DNA from: Novosphingobium sp. PhB57
GTDB lineage: Bacteria; Pseudomonadota; Alphaproteobacteria; Sphingomonadales; Sphingomonadaceae
Assembly (NCBI RefSeq): GCF_004342985.1
Contig: NZ_SMBO01000001.1
Location: forward strand, 1,116,001 to 1,180,000
Direction: 5' to 3'
Length of the DNA stretch: 64,000 nt
A program made the translations under genes and the position numbers. A model generated the notes under the pieces. The model made no database searches. It was not told where the DNA came from and was given only the letters and a program-made list of their open reading frames with translations. This document shows, piece by piece, positions 46,854 to 56,421 of this stretch (position 1 is the stretch's first letter; each line of letters begins with the position of its first letter).

Positions 46854-47531
46854 TCAGCCGCGGCCGGGTTCTGCGGGGTCGTCGAGGCTGTAGCCAAGGC
46901 CACGGATCGTCGTGATGACATCGGCACCCAGCTTCTTGCGGATGCGCGTGACGAAGACCTCGATCGTGTTCGAATCGCGGTCGAAATCCTGATCGTAGAT
47001 GTGCTCGATCAGTTCGGTGCGGCTGACCACCTTGCCTTTGTGGTGCATCAGGTAGGACAGCAGCTTGTATTCCTGCGCGGTCAGCTTGACCGGCTCCCCG
47101 GCCAGGGTGACGCGGCCCGAACGAGTGTCCAGCCGCACGTCGCCGGCGGTCAGTTCGCTGGAAGTGTTGCCCGAGGCACGGCGGATCAGCGCGCGCAGAC
47201 GGGCGATCAGTTCCTCGGTCTGGAAGGGCTTGGCCAGATAGTCGTCCGCACCGGCGTCGAGCCCGGCCACCTTGTCGGACCAGGAATCGCGGGCGGTGAG
47301 GACCAGGACGGGGAAATTGCGCCCTTCCCTGCGCCACATGCCCAGCACGGTAAGGCCATCGATCTCCGGCAGGCCAAGGTCGAGGATAACGGCGTCGTAT
47401 TCCTCGGTCGAACCCAGGAAGTGGCCGTCCTCGCCATCGACGGACAAGTCTACGGCATATCCGGTCTGTTCCAGCGTGGTCTTGAGCTGGTTGCCGAGCG
47501 TGGGTTCATCCTCGACGATCAGGATGCGCAA
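46854..47531 (-). CDS. OmpR/PhoB-family response regulator
   Basis: A two-component regulator of 225 residues. The receiver domain has acidic EDE at 7-9, phosphoacceptor Asp51 in ILDLGLPE and Lys101 in AKPFQTEEL. A winged-helix domain follows (LTAQEYKLLSYLMHHKGKVVSRTELIEHIY, then DSNTIEVFVTRIRKKLG). DNA targets unknown. It lies between the PepSY gene and the kinase gene, all on the minus strand, an order seen in systems related to PhoP/QseB. Confidence 0.95.
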   Translation of the reverse strand: MRILIVEDEPTLGNQLKTTLEQTGYAVDLSVDGEDGHFLGSTEEYDAVILDLGLPEIDGLTVLGMWRREGRNFPVLVLTARDSWSDKVAGLDAGADDYLAKPFQTEELIARLRALIRRASGNTSSELTAGDVRLDTRSGRVTLAGEPVKLTAQEYKLLSYLMHHKGKVVSRTELIEHIYDQDFDRDSNTIEVFVTRIRKKLGADVITTIRGLGYSLDDPAEPGRG

Positions 47532-47677
47532 TTCGGTCTCTCCCTAAGAGGGCGGGCCCAATGAAAGTGGGCCGGTGGGGGCGGAGTTCAAATGGGGCGA
47601 AAGCCCGGCAGCGTCAAGCGACGGCCCCCGCGTTGGTTCCCGCGGATCGACGGGCCTGCGCTTCTACGCGGCATCGT

Positions 47678-48001
47678 TCAACGCGATTGGCCGATCACCC
47701 GCCCCGTGCGCGCGTCGACATCGACGTAGTAGACTTTGCCGCTCTGGATGAACTTCAGGCGATAGGCCATGGCGGCCGAATCGTAATCCGGGCCGAGATA
47801 TTGCTTCCCGGACATGCGCGGCAGAACGATCTGCTCGATCTCGCGGATGGACAGGATGTTGCCGGCCTTGCGTTCGCGGCGCACCTCACCCTGCTCGCCG
47901 CCGGGATCGGCAGCATGCGCAGTCAGCGTGGGCACGACCGACCCGAAGGCCGCAAGAGCCAGCGCGGCAGGGGCCGCCAGGAAAGAAAGAGCCTGTTTCA
48001 T
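47678..48001 (-). CDS. periplasmic PepSY-like protein
   Basis: A 107-residue exported protein. The signal peptide MKQALSFLAAPAALALAAFG runs to about LTAHAADP. Its C-terminal half, YDSAAMAYRLKFIQSGKVYYVDVDARTGRVIGQSR, has the PepSY layout. First gene of a PepSY-regulator-kinase set, 146 bases before the regulator, and likely an accessory sensor or the controlled product. ATG 48001 agrees with the signal peptide start. Confidence 0.8.
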   Translation of the reverse strand: MKQALSFLAAPAALALAAFGSVVPTLTAHAADPGGEQGEVRRERKAGNILSIREIEQIVLPRMSGKQYLGPDYDSAAMAYRLKFIQSGKVYYVDVDARTGRVIGQSR

Positions 48002-48153
48002 ATCGACTTGCTGCCTAAGCCCGCCGCCTTGAACAAGTCCTGAATGTGGCAGGAAGGCAGCGCCGGATCGGAGGTGTGGCCGAAAGTCCACGCTCGCGAT
48101 GCCGCGCCGTGCGGCTTGCCAGCCCCCCGCCCGGCCCTGTAGGGCGCCGAGCC

Positions 48154-49947
48154 ATGGCAATCGCACCTATTCTCAGCTGGGAAGGCCTCGGCCTGATCCA
48201 GGGCTCCGGCTGGCTCTTCCAGGACCTCGACATCAACATCGCCCCGCGCGACCGGCTGGCGCTGATCGGGCGCAACGGCGCGGGCAAGACCACGCTGCTC
48301 AAGCTGATTGCCGGCAGCGTCGATGCAGACAAGGGCACCCGCTCGGTCCAGCCGGGCACCCGCGTCGTCACGCTGGAACAGGACCCATTCTTCACCGGGT
48401 TCGACACCCTTCTCGATTTCGCCATTCACGGCGACGATGCCCCGCCGCGCCACGAAGTCGAATCGATCGCCGACCAGCTCGGCATCGACCTCTCGCGCGA
48501 GGCGAAGAGCGCCAGCGGCGGTGAACGCCGCCGCGCCGCCTTGTGCCGTGCCCTCGCCTCCGAGCCCGACCTGCTGCTGCTGGACGAGCCGACCAACCAC
48601 CTCGACCTTGCCGCGATCGACTGGCTGGAATCCTGGCTGCAGCGCTACAACGGCGCTTTCGTGGTAATCAGCCACGACCGTACCTTCCTGACCCGCCTGA
48701 CCAATGCGACGCTCTGGCTGGACCGCGGCAGCATGCGCCGCAGGGACATCGGCTTCGGCGGCTACGAGGCCTGGGAAAACGAGGTCTACGCCGAAGAGGA
48801 ACGCGCCGCCCAGAAGCTGGACGCCAAGCTCAAGATCGAGGCGCACTGGCTGGAACGCGGCGTGACCGCGCGGCGCAAGCGCAACCAGGGGCGCCTGGCC
48901 AAGCTCTGGGAAATGCGGGCCCAGCGCGCGGCGATGATGGGGCCGCAGGGCGCCGCCAAGCTCGCCGTCGTGGCGGACGACAGCAAGACCAAGTCCGTCA
49001 TCGTCGCCGAGCACGTCACCAAGACGTTTGGAACCGGAGAGGCCGCCCGCACGGTCATCAAGGACTTCAACTTGCGCATCCAGCGCGGCGACCGCATCGG
49101 CATCGTCGGCTCCAACGGCTCGGGCAAGACGACGCTGCTGAAGCTGCTGATCGGCGAATTGCAGCCGGATTCCGGCACCGTGACGCGCGCCGCCACGCTC
49201 GACGCCACCGTCATCGACCAGCAGCGCAGCCGCATGAGCCCGGAAATGCGCATTCGCGACGTCCTGGCCGAGGGCGGGGACTGGATCGACGTGGTGGGCG
49301 TGCGCAAGCACATCCAGGGCTATCTCAAGGACTTCCTGTTCGATCCCGGCCTGGTCGAGGCGAAAGTGGGCACGCTTTCGGGCGGCGAGCGCTCGCGCCT
49401 GCTGTTCGCCCGCGAATTCGCGCGAACATCGAACCTGCTGGTACTGGACGAACCGACCAACGACCTCGACCTCGAAACGCTCGACCTGCTTCAGGAAGTG
49501 ATCGCGGATTACAACGGCACGGTGCTGATCGTCAGCCACGACCGCGACTTCCTCGACCGCACGGTCAACGTCACGCTCGGCCTCGACGGCACCGGCCATA
49601 TCGATGTGATCGCCGGCGGCTATGCCGATTGGGAGGCCAAGCGCCGCCAGCGCACCGCCAGCGGCAAGGCCAAGGCGAAGGAGAGCGCCAATACCGCCGC
49701 TCCGCCGCCGCCAAGGAAGGGCAAGCTGTCCTACAAGGACCAGCGCGACTACGAGCTGTTGCCCAAGCGGATCGAGGAACTGGAAGCCGCCATCGCCCGC
49801 GACGAAGCGGCCATGGCCGATCCCGCGCTCTACACCCGCGATCCGGCGAAATTCGCCAGCCTGACCGCCGCCATCGATAAGTCGCGCGGCGAAAAGGAAG
49901 CCGCGGAAGAACGCTGGCTAGAACTGGCCGAACTGGTCGAGGGATAA
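48154..49947 (+). CDS. uup: ABC-F ATPase, Uup type
   Basis: A soluble twin-ATPase protein of 597 residues acting on ribosomes or DNA structures, without membrane segments. First cassette: IGRNGAGKTTLLKLIAG, SGGERRRAALCRALA, LLLLDEPTNHLDL. Second cassette: VGSNGSGKTTLLKLLIG, LSGGERSRLLFAREFA, LVLDEPTNDLDLE. A charged linker joins them. The C-terminal Lys/Glu coiled-coil after RKGKLSYKDQRDYELLPKRIEELE is typical of Uup. Start ATG 48154 by family fit. Divergent from the PepSY gene. Confidence 0.88.
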   Translation: MAIAPILSWEGLGLIQGSGWLFQDLDINIAPRDRLALIGRNGAGKTTLLKLIAGSVDADKGTRSVQPGTRVVTLEQDPFFTGFDTLLDFAIHGDDAPPRHEVESIADQLGIDLSREAKSASGGERRRAALCRALASEPDLLLLDEPTNHLDLAAIDWLESWLQRYNGAFVVISHDRTFLTRLTNATLWLDRGSMRRRDIGFGGYEAWENEVYAEEERAAQKLDAKLKIEAHWLERGVTARRKRNQGRLAKLWEMRAQRAAMMGPQGAAKLAVVADDSKTKSVIVAEHVTKTFGTGEAARTVIKDFNLRIQRGDRIGIVGSNGSGKTTLLKLLIGELQPDSGTVTRAATLDATVIDQQRSRMSPEMRIRDVLAEGGDWIDVVGVRKHIQGYLKDFLFDPGLVEAKVGTLSGGERSRLLFAREFARTSNLLVLDEPTNDLDLETLDLLQEVIADYNGTVLIVSHDRDFLDRTVNVTLGLDGTGHIDVIAGGYADWEAKRRQRTASGKAKAKESANTAAPPPPRKGKLSYKDQRDYELLPKRIEELEAAIARDEAAMADPALYTRDPAKFASLTAAIDKSRGEKEAAEERWLELAELVEG

Positions 49948-50097
49948 GGGAGCCTGGTGCCCAGGCGCGGGAGGCGGGCAAGCCGCCGCGCCCACCCGCC
50001 GTCCCTTGCCAAGACGGCTCGCCGCGGCGATGAGGGAAACCAGATCGGTTAGCCCTCCGCCAAGGCTGCGCCGGATCGGCAAGGGGCCAGCTTCTCG

Positions 50098-50670
50098 ATG
50101 ATCAACCGCATTCGCGACATCCGGCTTCAGAAGGGCCTGACCCTGGCCGATGTCGCCGCCGCGTGCCGGCCCGTCACGACCGCGCAGACCATCGGCCGCC
50201 TCGAGACGGGCATGCGCAATCTCTCGCTCGTCTGGATGAACCGGATCGCCCAGGCGCTGGGTGTCGATCCGGAGAGCCTCCTGCGCAGCGAGGCCAGCGA
50301 GCCGGTCATGGTCGTGGCTCTCCTCTCCGAAGGCGGCGCCGAAAGCCCGCGTCTCCGGCGCGAGGCGCTGCTGCCGAGCGATCTTGCCGCCGACCTGCCA
50401 TGGATGGTGATGGAAGTGGAGGCGACCTGCGGCGAATACCGCACCGGAGACCAGGTCTGGCTGCGACAGACGCCCCTGCACGAGGCTTCGCGCCTGCTGA
50501 ACCGCGACGTGCTCGCCCCACTCCCCGGCGGCCGATTCGCATTCGGAAGGCTGATCGAGGGCGGCGGCGATGCGCTGGTCCTGCTGCCCCCGATCAGCGG
50601 CCAGCCGCCCGTACCGGTGGAACATCCCCAGTGGCTGGCCGTTGCGGACATGCTCGTCAGAAAGCTCTAA
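50098..50670 (+). CDS. XRE-family HTH regulator
   Basis: A 190-residue protein with an N-terminal helix-turn-helix (RIRDIRLQKGLTLADVAAACRPVTTAQTIGRLETG then LVWMNRIAQALGVDPESLL). A C-terminal sensor part (about 75-190) is not recognised but resembles the beta-rich region of S24-like regulators. No catalytic Ser-Lys pair is evident. It lies 24 bases before the glycosyltransferase gene on the same strand. It may regulate that gene, but no operator was found. Confidence 0.75.
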   Translation: MINRIRDIRLQKGLTLADVAAACRPVTTAQTIGRLETGMRNLSLVWMNRIAQALGVDPESLLRSEASEPVMVVALLSEGGAESPRLRREALLPSDLAADLPWMVMEVEATCGEYRTGDQVWLRQTPLHEASRLLNRDVLAPLPGGRFAFGRLIEGGGDALVLLPPISGQPPVPVEHPQWLAVADMLVRKL

Positions 50671-50693
50671 CTTTCCGCCTCTAAAGGGAAGCC

Positions 50694-51905
50694 ATGCGCA
50701 TCCTCTCCATTGCCACGCTGTTTCCGAATCCGGTGAAGCCGTCCTTCGGCGTCTTCGTCGGCAACCAGATGCGGGCGATCGTCGCCGGGGGCGAGGTGGA
50801 CCTCACCATGGTCAGCCCCATCGGCATTCCGCCCTGGCCGCTGTCCCGCCGCCATCCCTACGACAAGCTCAGGCACATTCCCGAATCCAGCAGCATCGCC
50901 GGCTTCGAAGTGCACTATCCCAAGTTCACGCTGATCCCGAAGATCGGCGGCGACACCAATCCCGGCCGGATCGCCCGCGCCGTGCTGCCGCTCGTCCGCC
51001 GCCTTCATGCCGAGCGGCCGTTCGACCTGGTCGATGCGCAGTTCTTCTTCCCGGACGGCCCCGCCGCCGCGCTGATCGCGCGCGAACTGGGGCTGCCGCT
51101 CACCATCAAGTCGCGCGGGGCGGACATCCATTACTGGGGACAGCGCCCCGTTGCGCTCAGGCAGATGCAGAGGGCGGCGCAGCAGGCCGCCGGAATGCTG
51201 GCGGTCAGCGAGGCCTTGCGCAGCGACATGATCGCCTTGGGCATGCCCGCCGAACGGATCGGCGTTCATTACACCGGCCTCGACCATGAGCGCTTCCACC
51301 CCGTGGCACGCGGCGCCGCCCGGGCGCTCGTCTCGGCGATGCCCAACCTCGGGATCTGGTCGGAAGGGCCGCTGATCGTCACGCCCGGCTCGCTGATCCC
51401 GCGCAAGGGACAGCGCCTGGTGATCGAGGCACTCACTCACCTGCCCGGTGCGCGTCTCGCCCTTGCCGGCACGGGCGAGGACGACAAGTCGCTCCATGCC
51501 CTGGCAGACTGGCTGGGCGTGGCCGACCGGGTGCAGTTTCTCGGCCTCGTCGGCCATGACCTGCTGCCCCATGTCCTCTGCGCGGCCGACGTGCTGGTCC
51601 TGCCTTCGGCCAGCGAGGGCCTCGCCAATGTCTGGGTGGAAGGACTGGCCTGCGGCACGCCGATCGTCATCCCCGACATCGGCGGCGCCCGCGAGGTGGT
51701 GAAGGACGAAAGCGCCGGCCGCATCATCGCCGAGCGCACCCCCGAAGCGATCGCCGATGCCGTGCGCGACATCCTGGCCGATCCGCCGAGCCAGCAGGAC
51801 GTTTCCGCGAACGTCAGCCGCTTCTCCTGGGGCGTGAATGCCCAGAACCTCGTCCGCTTCTGGCGCGACGTGCTTTCGGGCGAGCCGGTCTACGCTGCGG
51901 CCTGA
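50694..51905 (+). CDS. glycosyltransferase family 4 protein
   Basis: A 403-residue GT-B enzyme that transfers a sugar from a nucleotide donor to an unknown acceptor, likely for exopolysaccharide or surface glycan. The N-terminal domain begins MRILSIATLFPNPVKPSFGVFV. The donor-binding domain has VTPGSLIPRKGQRLVIEAL, LPSASEGLANVWVEGLACGTPIVIPDIGGAREVV with the E-x7-E motif. GGGAA lies 4 bases before the ATG. Followed by a bidirectional terminator. Confidence 0.9.
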   Translation: MRILSIATLFPNPVKPSFGVFVGNQMRAIVAGGEVDLTMVSPIGIPPWPLSRRHPYDKLRHIPESSSIAGFEVHYPKFTLIPKIGGDTNPGRIARAVLPLVRRLHAERPFDLVDAQFFFPDGPAAALIARELGLPLTIKSRGADIHYWGQRPVALRQMQRAAQQAAGMLAVSEALRSDMIALGMPAERIGVHYTGLDHERFHPVARGAARALVSAMPNLGIWSEGPLIVTPGSLIPRKGQRLVIEALTHLPGARLALAGTGEDDKSLHALADWLGVADRVQFLGLVGHDLLPHVLCAADVLVLPSASEGLANVWVEGLACGTPIVIPDIGGAREVVKDESAGRIIAERTPEAIADAVRDILADPPSQQDVSANVSRFSWGVNAQNLVRFWRDVLSGEPVYAAA

Positions 51906-51910
51906 TATGA

Positions 51911-51942
51911 AAAGGGCCGCTCCCTTGCAGGAACGGCCCTTT
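51911..51942. terminator. bidirectional terminator, glycosyltransferase / secF
   Basis: Stem aaagggccg / cggcccttt with an inner tcc/gga pair. Located 6 bases after the glycosyltransferase stop and 23 after that of secF. Confidence 0.88.
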
Positions 51943-51964
51943 CGTCAGCGTGAGGTGCTTCGGC

Positions 51965-52951
51965 TCAGGGCCGCGCGCCGCCCTCGCGGGCGAGGCGTTC
52001 CTGGCGGTCGATATCGGTTTCCGTCTTCACGAAGGAGTCCGATTTCACGCCCAGCCAGATCAGGATCGGCGCGGACATGAAGATCGAGCTGTAGGTACCG
52101 ATGAAGATGCCCAGGGTGATGGCAGCGGTGAAGCCGAAGATCACGTCGGGGCCGAGCAGCAGCAGCGAGACGAGCATGATCAGCACCGAGAGCGAGGTCG
52201 CGATCGTGCGCGACAGCGTCTCGTTCACCGAGAGGTCGAGCAGCTCGCTCATCGGCATGCGGCGGTGCTTCTTCATGTTCTCGCGGATGCGGTCGTAAAC
52301 CACGATCTTGTCGTTCAGCGAGTAGCCCAGCAGCGTCAGCAGCGCGGCGACGATGTTGAGGTCGAACTCCATCTGCGTCAGCGAGAACATGCCCACGGTC
52401 AGCAGGATGTCCTGCACCAGCGCGAACAGCGCGCCGGCGGCGAACTGCCATTCGAACCGGATCCAGATGTAGATCGAGATACAGATCATCGCCAGGCCGA
52501 GGGCGAGCATGCCGGTGTGGAACAGCTCGCCCGAGACTTTGCCCGAGACCGAGTCGACGCCGTCGACACGGGCATCGGCGAAGTCATGACGCACCTTTTC
52601 GGTGATCTTGCGCGCCATGCCGTCGGCCAGCTTGGGATTGTCCTCCGCACCTTCCGGCAGCTTCATGCGGACCGAGACTTCGTTCGGCTTGCCGAAAGTC
52701 TGGATCACCGGCTCGCCGAAGCCGAGCGAATCCACGCTGTCGCGCAGCTTGCCGACCGGCGCCGTGGCGCTCTGCTCGAACGTCACGCGGATCATCTGGC
52801 CGCCGACGAAGTCGACACCCAGGTTGAGGCCATGCGTGAACAGCAGCACGATCGATGCCGCCATCGCCAGCAGGTTGGTGATGAAGAACGGCCACTGCCA
52901 GCGCAGGAAGTGGATGTTCGTGTGATCGGGAATGAGCTTGAGGAGCTTCAT
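51965..52951 (-). CDS. secF: protein translocase subunit SecF
   Basis: Inner-membrane partner of SecD that uses proton motive force to complete preprotein export. 328 residues with six membrane segments. The first is FFITNLLAMAASIVLLF, followed by the periplasmic GLNLGVDFVGGQMIRVTF. The conserved SLNDKIVVYDRIREN and NETLSRTIATSLSVLIML follow. Twelve bases after secD. Confidence 0.97.
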   Translation of the reverse strand: MKLLKLIPDHTNIHFLRWQWPFFITNLLAMAASIVLLFTHGLNLGVDFVGGQMIRVTFEQSATAPVGKLRDSVDSLGFGEPVIQTFGKPNEVSVRMKLPEGAEDNPKLADGMARKITEKVRHDFADARVDGVDSVSGKVSGELFHTGMLALGLAMICISIYIWIRFEWQFAAGALFALVQDILLTVGMFSLTQMEFDLNIVAALLTLLGYSLNDKIVVYDRIRENMKKHRRMPMSELLDLSVNETLSRTIATSLSVLIMLVSLLLLGPDVIFGFTAAITLGIFIGTYSSIFMSAPILIWLGVKSDSFVKTETDIDRQERLAREGGARP

Positions 52952-52963
52952 GCGCCAGTACCT

Positions 52964-54577
52964 TTATACGTTCAGGTCGCTGGGACGGGTGCGACGCAGC
53001 CAGCCCGCAACCCACATCCGGCTCATCGTGACGGCGGTGAACACCGAAGTCGCGATACCGATCATGAGGACGACCGCGAAACCGCGGACCGGACCCGAGC
53101 CGAAGGCGAACATCAGCACCGCCGAGATGGCGTTGGTGATGTTGGCGTCGAAGATGGCGCGGCTCGCCTCCTTGTAGCCCAGCTCGACCGACTGCACCAC
53201 GCGGCGGCCGCGATGGCGTTCCTCGCGGATACGCTCGTTGATGAGCACGTTGGCGTCGACGGCCGCACCGATCGTCAGCACGAAGCCGGCGATACCGGGA
53301 AGCGTCAGGGTGGTGCCCAGCACCGCCATCACGCCCAGGATCATCAGCACGTTGATGACCAGCGCCAGGTTCGCATAGGCGCCGAGGCGGCCATAGGTCA
53401 GGAAGATGAACACCATGAGCAGCAGCGAGCCGACGCCCATGGCGACGACGCCCTTCTGGATCGAATCGGCGCCGAGGTCGGGACCGACGGTGCGTTCCTC
53501 GACGACGGTCAGATCGACCGGAAGCGCGCCCGAACGCAGGGCGATGGCGAGCTGCGTGGCGGACTGGACGTTGAAGCTGCCCGAGATCTGGGCGCTGCCG
53601 CCCAGGATCGGCTCGTTGATGCTGGGCGCGGAGAGCACTTTGCCGTCGAGGATGATGGCGAAGCGCTTGTTGACGTTCTCGGTCGTCAGCTTGGCGAACT
53701 TCTCGCCGCCCTGCTGATTGAAGGTGATCGAGACGACCGCCGCGTTGGTCTTCGGTTCGAAGGCCTGCTTGGCATCGGTCAGTTCGTCGCCCTTGATGCC
53801 GCCCAGACGCTTCACCGCGATGGCGGGAACGCCGCCGGCAGCCGGCGAAGTGGGATCGGCATAAGGCACGATCTCGTCGCCCGGAGGCACGATGCCCTTG
53901 GCAAGATCGCTGGGCACGGCCGTTTCGTCGACCAGCTTGAATTCGAGCTTGGCGGTCTGGCCAAGCAGGTTCTTCAGCGCCTGCGGGTCCTGGAGGCCGG
54001 GCACCTGCACGTCGATGCGGGTACCGCCGAGGCGGCGGATGTCGGGCTCCTTGGTGCCGAGCGCGTCGATGCGCTTGCGGACCACTTCGACCGCAGTTTC
54101 CATCGCATTGCTGATCGCCAGGTCGATACCGGCCTGGGTCGGCACGAGGATGAAGCGCGTGCCGTCTTGTACGGTGATGTCCCAGTCACGCTGGCCGGTC
54201 AGGCCCGCGCCGGAGGTCAGCGGCAGGATGGCTTCCCGCGCGGCATCCACCTGCGAAGCGTCGCGCACGGTGAAGGCCAGCTGGCCGCCGTTGCTGGAAA
54301 AATCGCCGATGGCGATGGTCGGGCTGGCCTGGCGCAGGCGCGTGCGCACGGATTCTTCCATGCCTTCCAGGCGCTGCTGGACGACCTGCTTGCGGTCGGC
54401 CTCCAGCAGGAGGCGGCTGCCGCCGGCCAGGTCGAGGCCGAGATTGATCTTTGGCTCCGGCAGGAATGCGGGCCAGCGCGCATTGGTCAGCGAGACCAGC
54501 GACGGCACGGCGCAAAGGGCGATGACGATCGTCAGCGCCCAGTACCAGAGCTTCTTCCAGGTAGGAAATTCGAGCAT
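52964..54577 (-). CDS. secD: protein translocase subunit SecD
   Basis: 537 residues. LGLDLAGGSRLLLEAD opens the large periplasmic domain. DVQVPGLQDPQALKNLLGQTAKLEF lies in P1 and SGSFNVQSATQLAIALRSGALPVDL near its end. Membrane segments then carry DANVLINERIREE, the proton-relay signature. Second gene of yajC-secD-secF, 89 bases after yajC. Confidence 0.97.
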   Translation of the reverse strand: MLEFPTWKKLWYWALTIVIALCAVPSLVSLTNARWPAFLPEPKINLGLDLAGGSRLLLEADRKQVVQQRLEGMEESVRTRLRQASPTIAIGDFSSNGGQLAFTVRDASQVDAAREAILPLTSGAGLTGQRDWDITVQDGTRFILVPTQAGIDLAISNAMETAVEVVRKRIDALGTKEPDIRRLGGTRIDVQVPGLQDPQALKNLLGQTAKLEFKLVDETAVPSDLAKGIVPPGDEIVPYADPTSPAAGGVPAIAVKRLGGIKGDELTDAKQAFEPKTNAAVVSITFNQQGGEKFAKLTTENVNKRFAIILDGKVLSAPSINEPILGGSAQISGSFNVQSATQLAIALRSGALPVDLTVVEERTVGPDLGADSIQKGVVAMGVGSLLLMVFIFLTYGRLGAYANLALVINVLMILGVMAVLGTTLTLPGIAGFVLTIGAAVDANVLINERIREERHRGRRVVQSVELGYKEASRAIFDANITNAISAVLMFAFGSGPVRGFAVVLMIGIATSVFTAVTMSRMWVAGWLRRTRPSDLNV

Positions 54578-54666
54578 AGCCTGTGGCTTCTCTCCGAAAG
54601 AGCGCCCGGTCCAGGGCGCTCCATGATATCGGGAATCGCCAGGTTCAGCCCGGCGATGCCGGAAAT

Positions 54667-55002
54667 TCAGTCGTTTGCGGGCTTCGAGCCGGCCGGCGGG
54701 ATCACATCGACGATGGTCGACTTGACCGCCTTGACGACGACGCCCTGCGCAAGCTGGATATCGGCGTAGTTGTCGTCGATCTTGACGATCTTGCCGACGA
54801 GGCCGCCTCCGGTCAGCACTTCGTCACCCTTCTTGAGCGCCGAAAGCTTGTTCTTGTGCTCCTTCTGCTGCTTCATCTGCGGACGCAGGATGAGGAACCA
54901 GAAGATCACCGCCATCGCGACGAAGGGCAGGTACTGGATCCATGCCGGCGGCGCGCCGGCAGGAGCGGCGGCGGCGAGCTGGTTGAGAATCGAGCTTTGC
55001 AT
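54667..55002 (-). CDS. yajC: SecDF-associated subunit YajC
   Basis: A 111-residue single-pass protein of the holotranslocon. The membrane segment PFVAMAVIFWFLILRPQMKQQKEHKNKL is the family signature, followed by GDEVLTGGGLVGKIVKIDDNY. Start MQSSILNQLAAAA at 55002 fits. First gene of yajC-secD-secF; no clear promoter recognised upstream. Confidence 0.94.
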   Translation of the reverse strand: MQSSILNQLAAAAPAGAPPAWIQYLPFVAMAVIFWFLILRPQMKQQKEHKNKLSALKKGDEVLTGGGLVGKIVKIDDNYADIQLAQGVVVKAVKSTIVDVIPPAGSKPAND

Positions 55003-55255
55003 TGAACTGAAGGGCCTTCTCGTCGTGTTCGTGCCGGCGCGGCAATACGCGGCATCCGATCTGCCGCACGCCTCGCCGGGAAAATCCATTCATGGACTTT
55101 GCCGGATGCGCGCGGTTAGCAACAAAGCGGAGCACTGGCAACGCGCGGCCTTCCTGCCGAAAGCCGCCATCCCCCGTGGGCCTCACCGAAGCCGTCGCCA
55201 AATAGGTATCCACAAGTGCCGTTCAAGCACCGTGAAGAAAGTGTCATTCAGACGC

Positions 55256-55284
55256 TTGCGCTCTCGAAAAAGGCCTCCTATAGG
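55256..55284 (+). promoter_or_regulatory. promoter of tRNA-Pro(GGG)
   Basis: TTGCGC (55256-55261) and TATAGG (55279-55284) with an exact 17-base spacer. Transcription would begin near 55291, about 6 bases before the mature tRNA. Confidence 0.7.
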
Positions 55285-55296
55285 CCGCGCTCCGGT

Positions 55297-55373
55297 CGGG
55301 ACGTAGCGCAGCCTGGTAGCGCATCACACTGGGGGTGTGGGGGTCGGAGGTTCGAATCCTCTCGTCCCGACCA
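55297..55373 (+). tRNA. tRNA-Pro (GGG)
   Basis: Full cloverleaf of 77 bases: acceptor CGGGACG / CGTCCCG, D arm with GCGC stems, anticodon stem TCACA / TGTGG around loop CTGGGGG (anticodon GGG), T arm GGAGG-TTCGAAT-CCTCT, and encoded CCA. Confidence 0.96.
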
Positions 55374-55377
55374 ATGA

Positions 55378-55416
55378 AAAACGCCGTCTCCTGCTTCGTG
55401 CGGGAGACGGCGTTTT
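55378..55416 (+). terminator. intrinsic terminator of tRNA-Pro
   Basis: Perfect 14-bp stem aaaacgccgtctcc / ggagacggcgtttt with an 11-base loop, starting 5 bases past the tRNA. Confidence 0.93.
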
Positions 55417-55550
55417 CGTTTCAGCCCTCATTTCGTTTCAGACAGGACCGCGTCCGATTGGGATCGGAACCCAGGCTTGATACGTTGCCGAGGGCGAATC
55501 GCCTGCGACGGGTGACCAACCAGCACGGCGCAGAACGCGGGAGAATGTCG

Positions 55551-55766
55551 ATGTCCTCTGAGAATCCTAGCTCCAGCGAAGAGCGCAATGCCGCGATCTA
55601 CGTCGCCGTGATCGATGGCGCGACTTACGGCGATCTGGCCAAGCGATACGGCATCAGCCGGGTTCGCGTGCAGAAGGCCTATGCCCGCGAGCGCACCAAT
55701 GCCTGGGAAGCGCGCCGGCAGGGCGAAACCACTTATCTCGACCGGCCGATACCGTCCGACGTCTGA
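55551..55766 (+). CDS. small HTH-like protein
   Basis: A 71-residue protein, mostly one DNA-binding-like helix pair: NAAIYVAVIDGATYGDLAKRYGISRVRVQKAYARE. It recalls sigma factor region 4 or resolvase-type HTH folds. GGGAG lies 8 bases before ATG 55551, which favours it over the ATG two codons upstream. No partner is obvious. A holin-like gene follows 140 bases later. Function unknown. Confidence 0.65.
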   Translation: MSSENPSSSEERNAAIYVAVIDGATYGDLAKRYGISRVRVQKAYARERTNAWEARRQGETTYLDRPIPSDV

Positions 55767-55906
55767 TCCGCGGGGCGGCTGGAGCAGTTCCTCCCCGCCT
55801 CACTTCCTGCGAGAACCGCCGCATGCGGCGATGACTGGCAGCATTTTCCTACATCGATCGCTTCGATTATCTGGTTGCGGGCCACCATCCTAGGGAGTGC
55901 CCGCCA

Positions 55907-56320
55907 ATGCCCCTGTTCGATTCTATACTCGCGCCGGTCTCGAAGATCATCGACAAGGTGATCCCCGATCCCGATGCACGGGACCGCGCCAAGCTGGAAT
56001 TGCTGAAACTCGAAAATTCTCAGGAATTGCAGATGCTTCAGGCAGGTCTCTCGCCGATCGTCGCAGAAGCCGAGTCGCGCGATCCCTGGACCAGCCGGGC
56101 CAGGCCGAGCTTTCTCTACGTCATCTACCTCATGATCCTGTGGTCGCTGCCCATGGGCCTGATCGGTGCCCTGAGCCCCCGGACCGCCGAAGCCATCGGC
56201 AGCAGCATGTCGGCCTATCTGAACGGTATCCCCGAGCCGCTCTACGCCCTCTTCGGCACCGGATACCTCGGATATTCGGCGATGCGGCAGTGGGGCAAGG
56301 CCAGGGGCTCGGACCGCTAG
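55907..56320 (+). CDS. GTA-type 3TM holin-like protein
   Basis: A 137-residue protein of the 3TM holin family associated with alphaproteobacterial gene transfer agents and phages. An amphipathic N-terminal part (MPLFDSILAPVSKIIDKVIPD) and an acidic helix precede SRARPSFLYVIYLMILWSLPMGLIG and LYALFGTGYLGYSAMRQWGKA. GGGAG lies 9 bases before the ATG. No capsid, terminase, tail or endolysin genes are in the window, so it stands apart from any GTA cluster here. It may serve a distant cluster or have another membrane role. Confidence 0.78.
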   Translation: MPLFDSILAPVSKIIDKVIPDPDARDRAKLELLKLENSQELQMLQAGLSPIVAEAESRDPWTSRARPSFLYVIYLMILWSLPMGLIGALSPRTAEAIGSSMSAYLNGIPEPLYALFGTGYLGYSAMRQWGKARGSDR

Positions 56321-56421
56321 ATTTTCGCCCGTTAAGATTAAGCCAAACCTTCCCCGCTAGAGATCCCGGCAGGACCGTCACTTTTGCGGTCTCACGGCGA
56401 TGTCTGGCGGGGAGCCACTGC

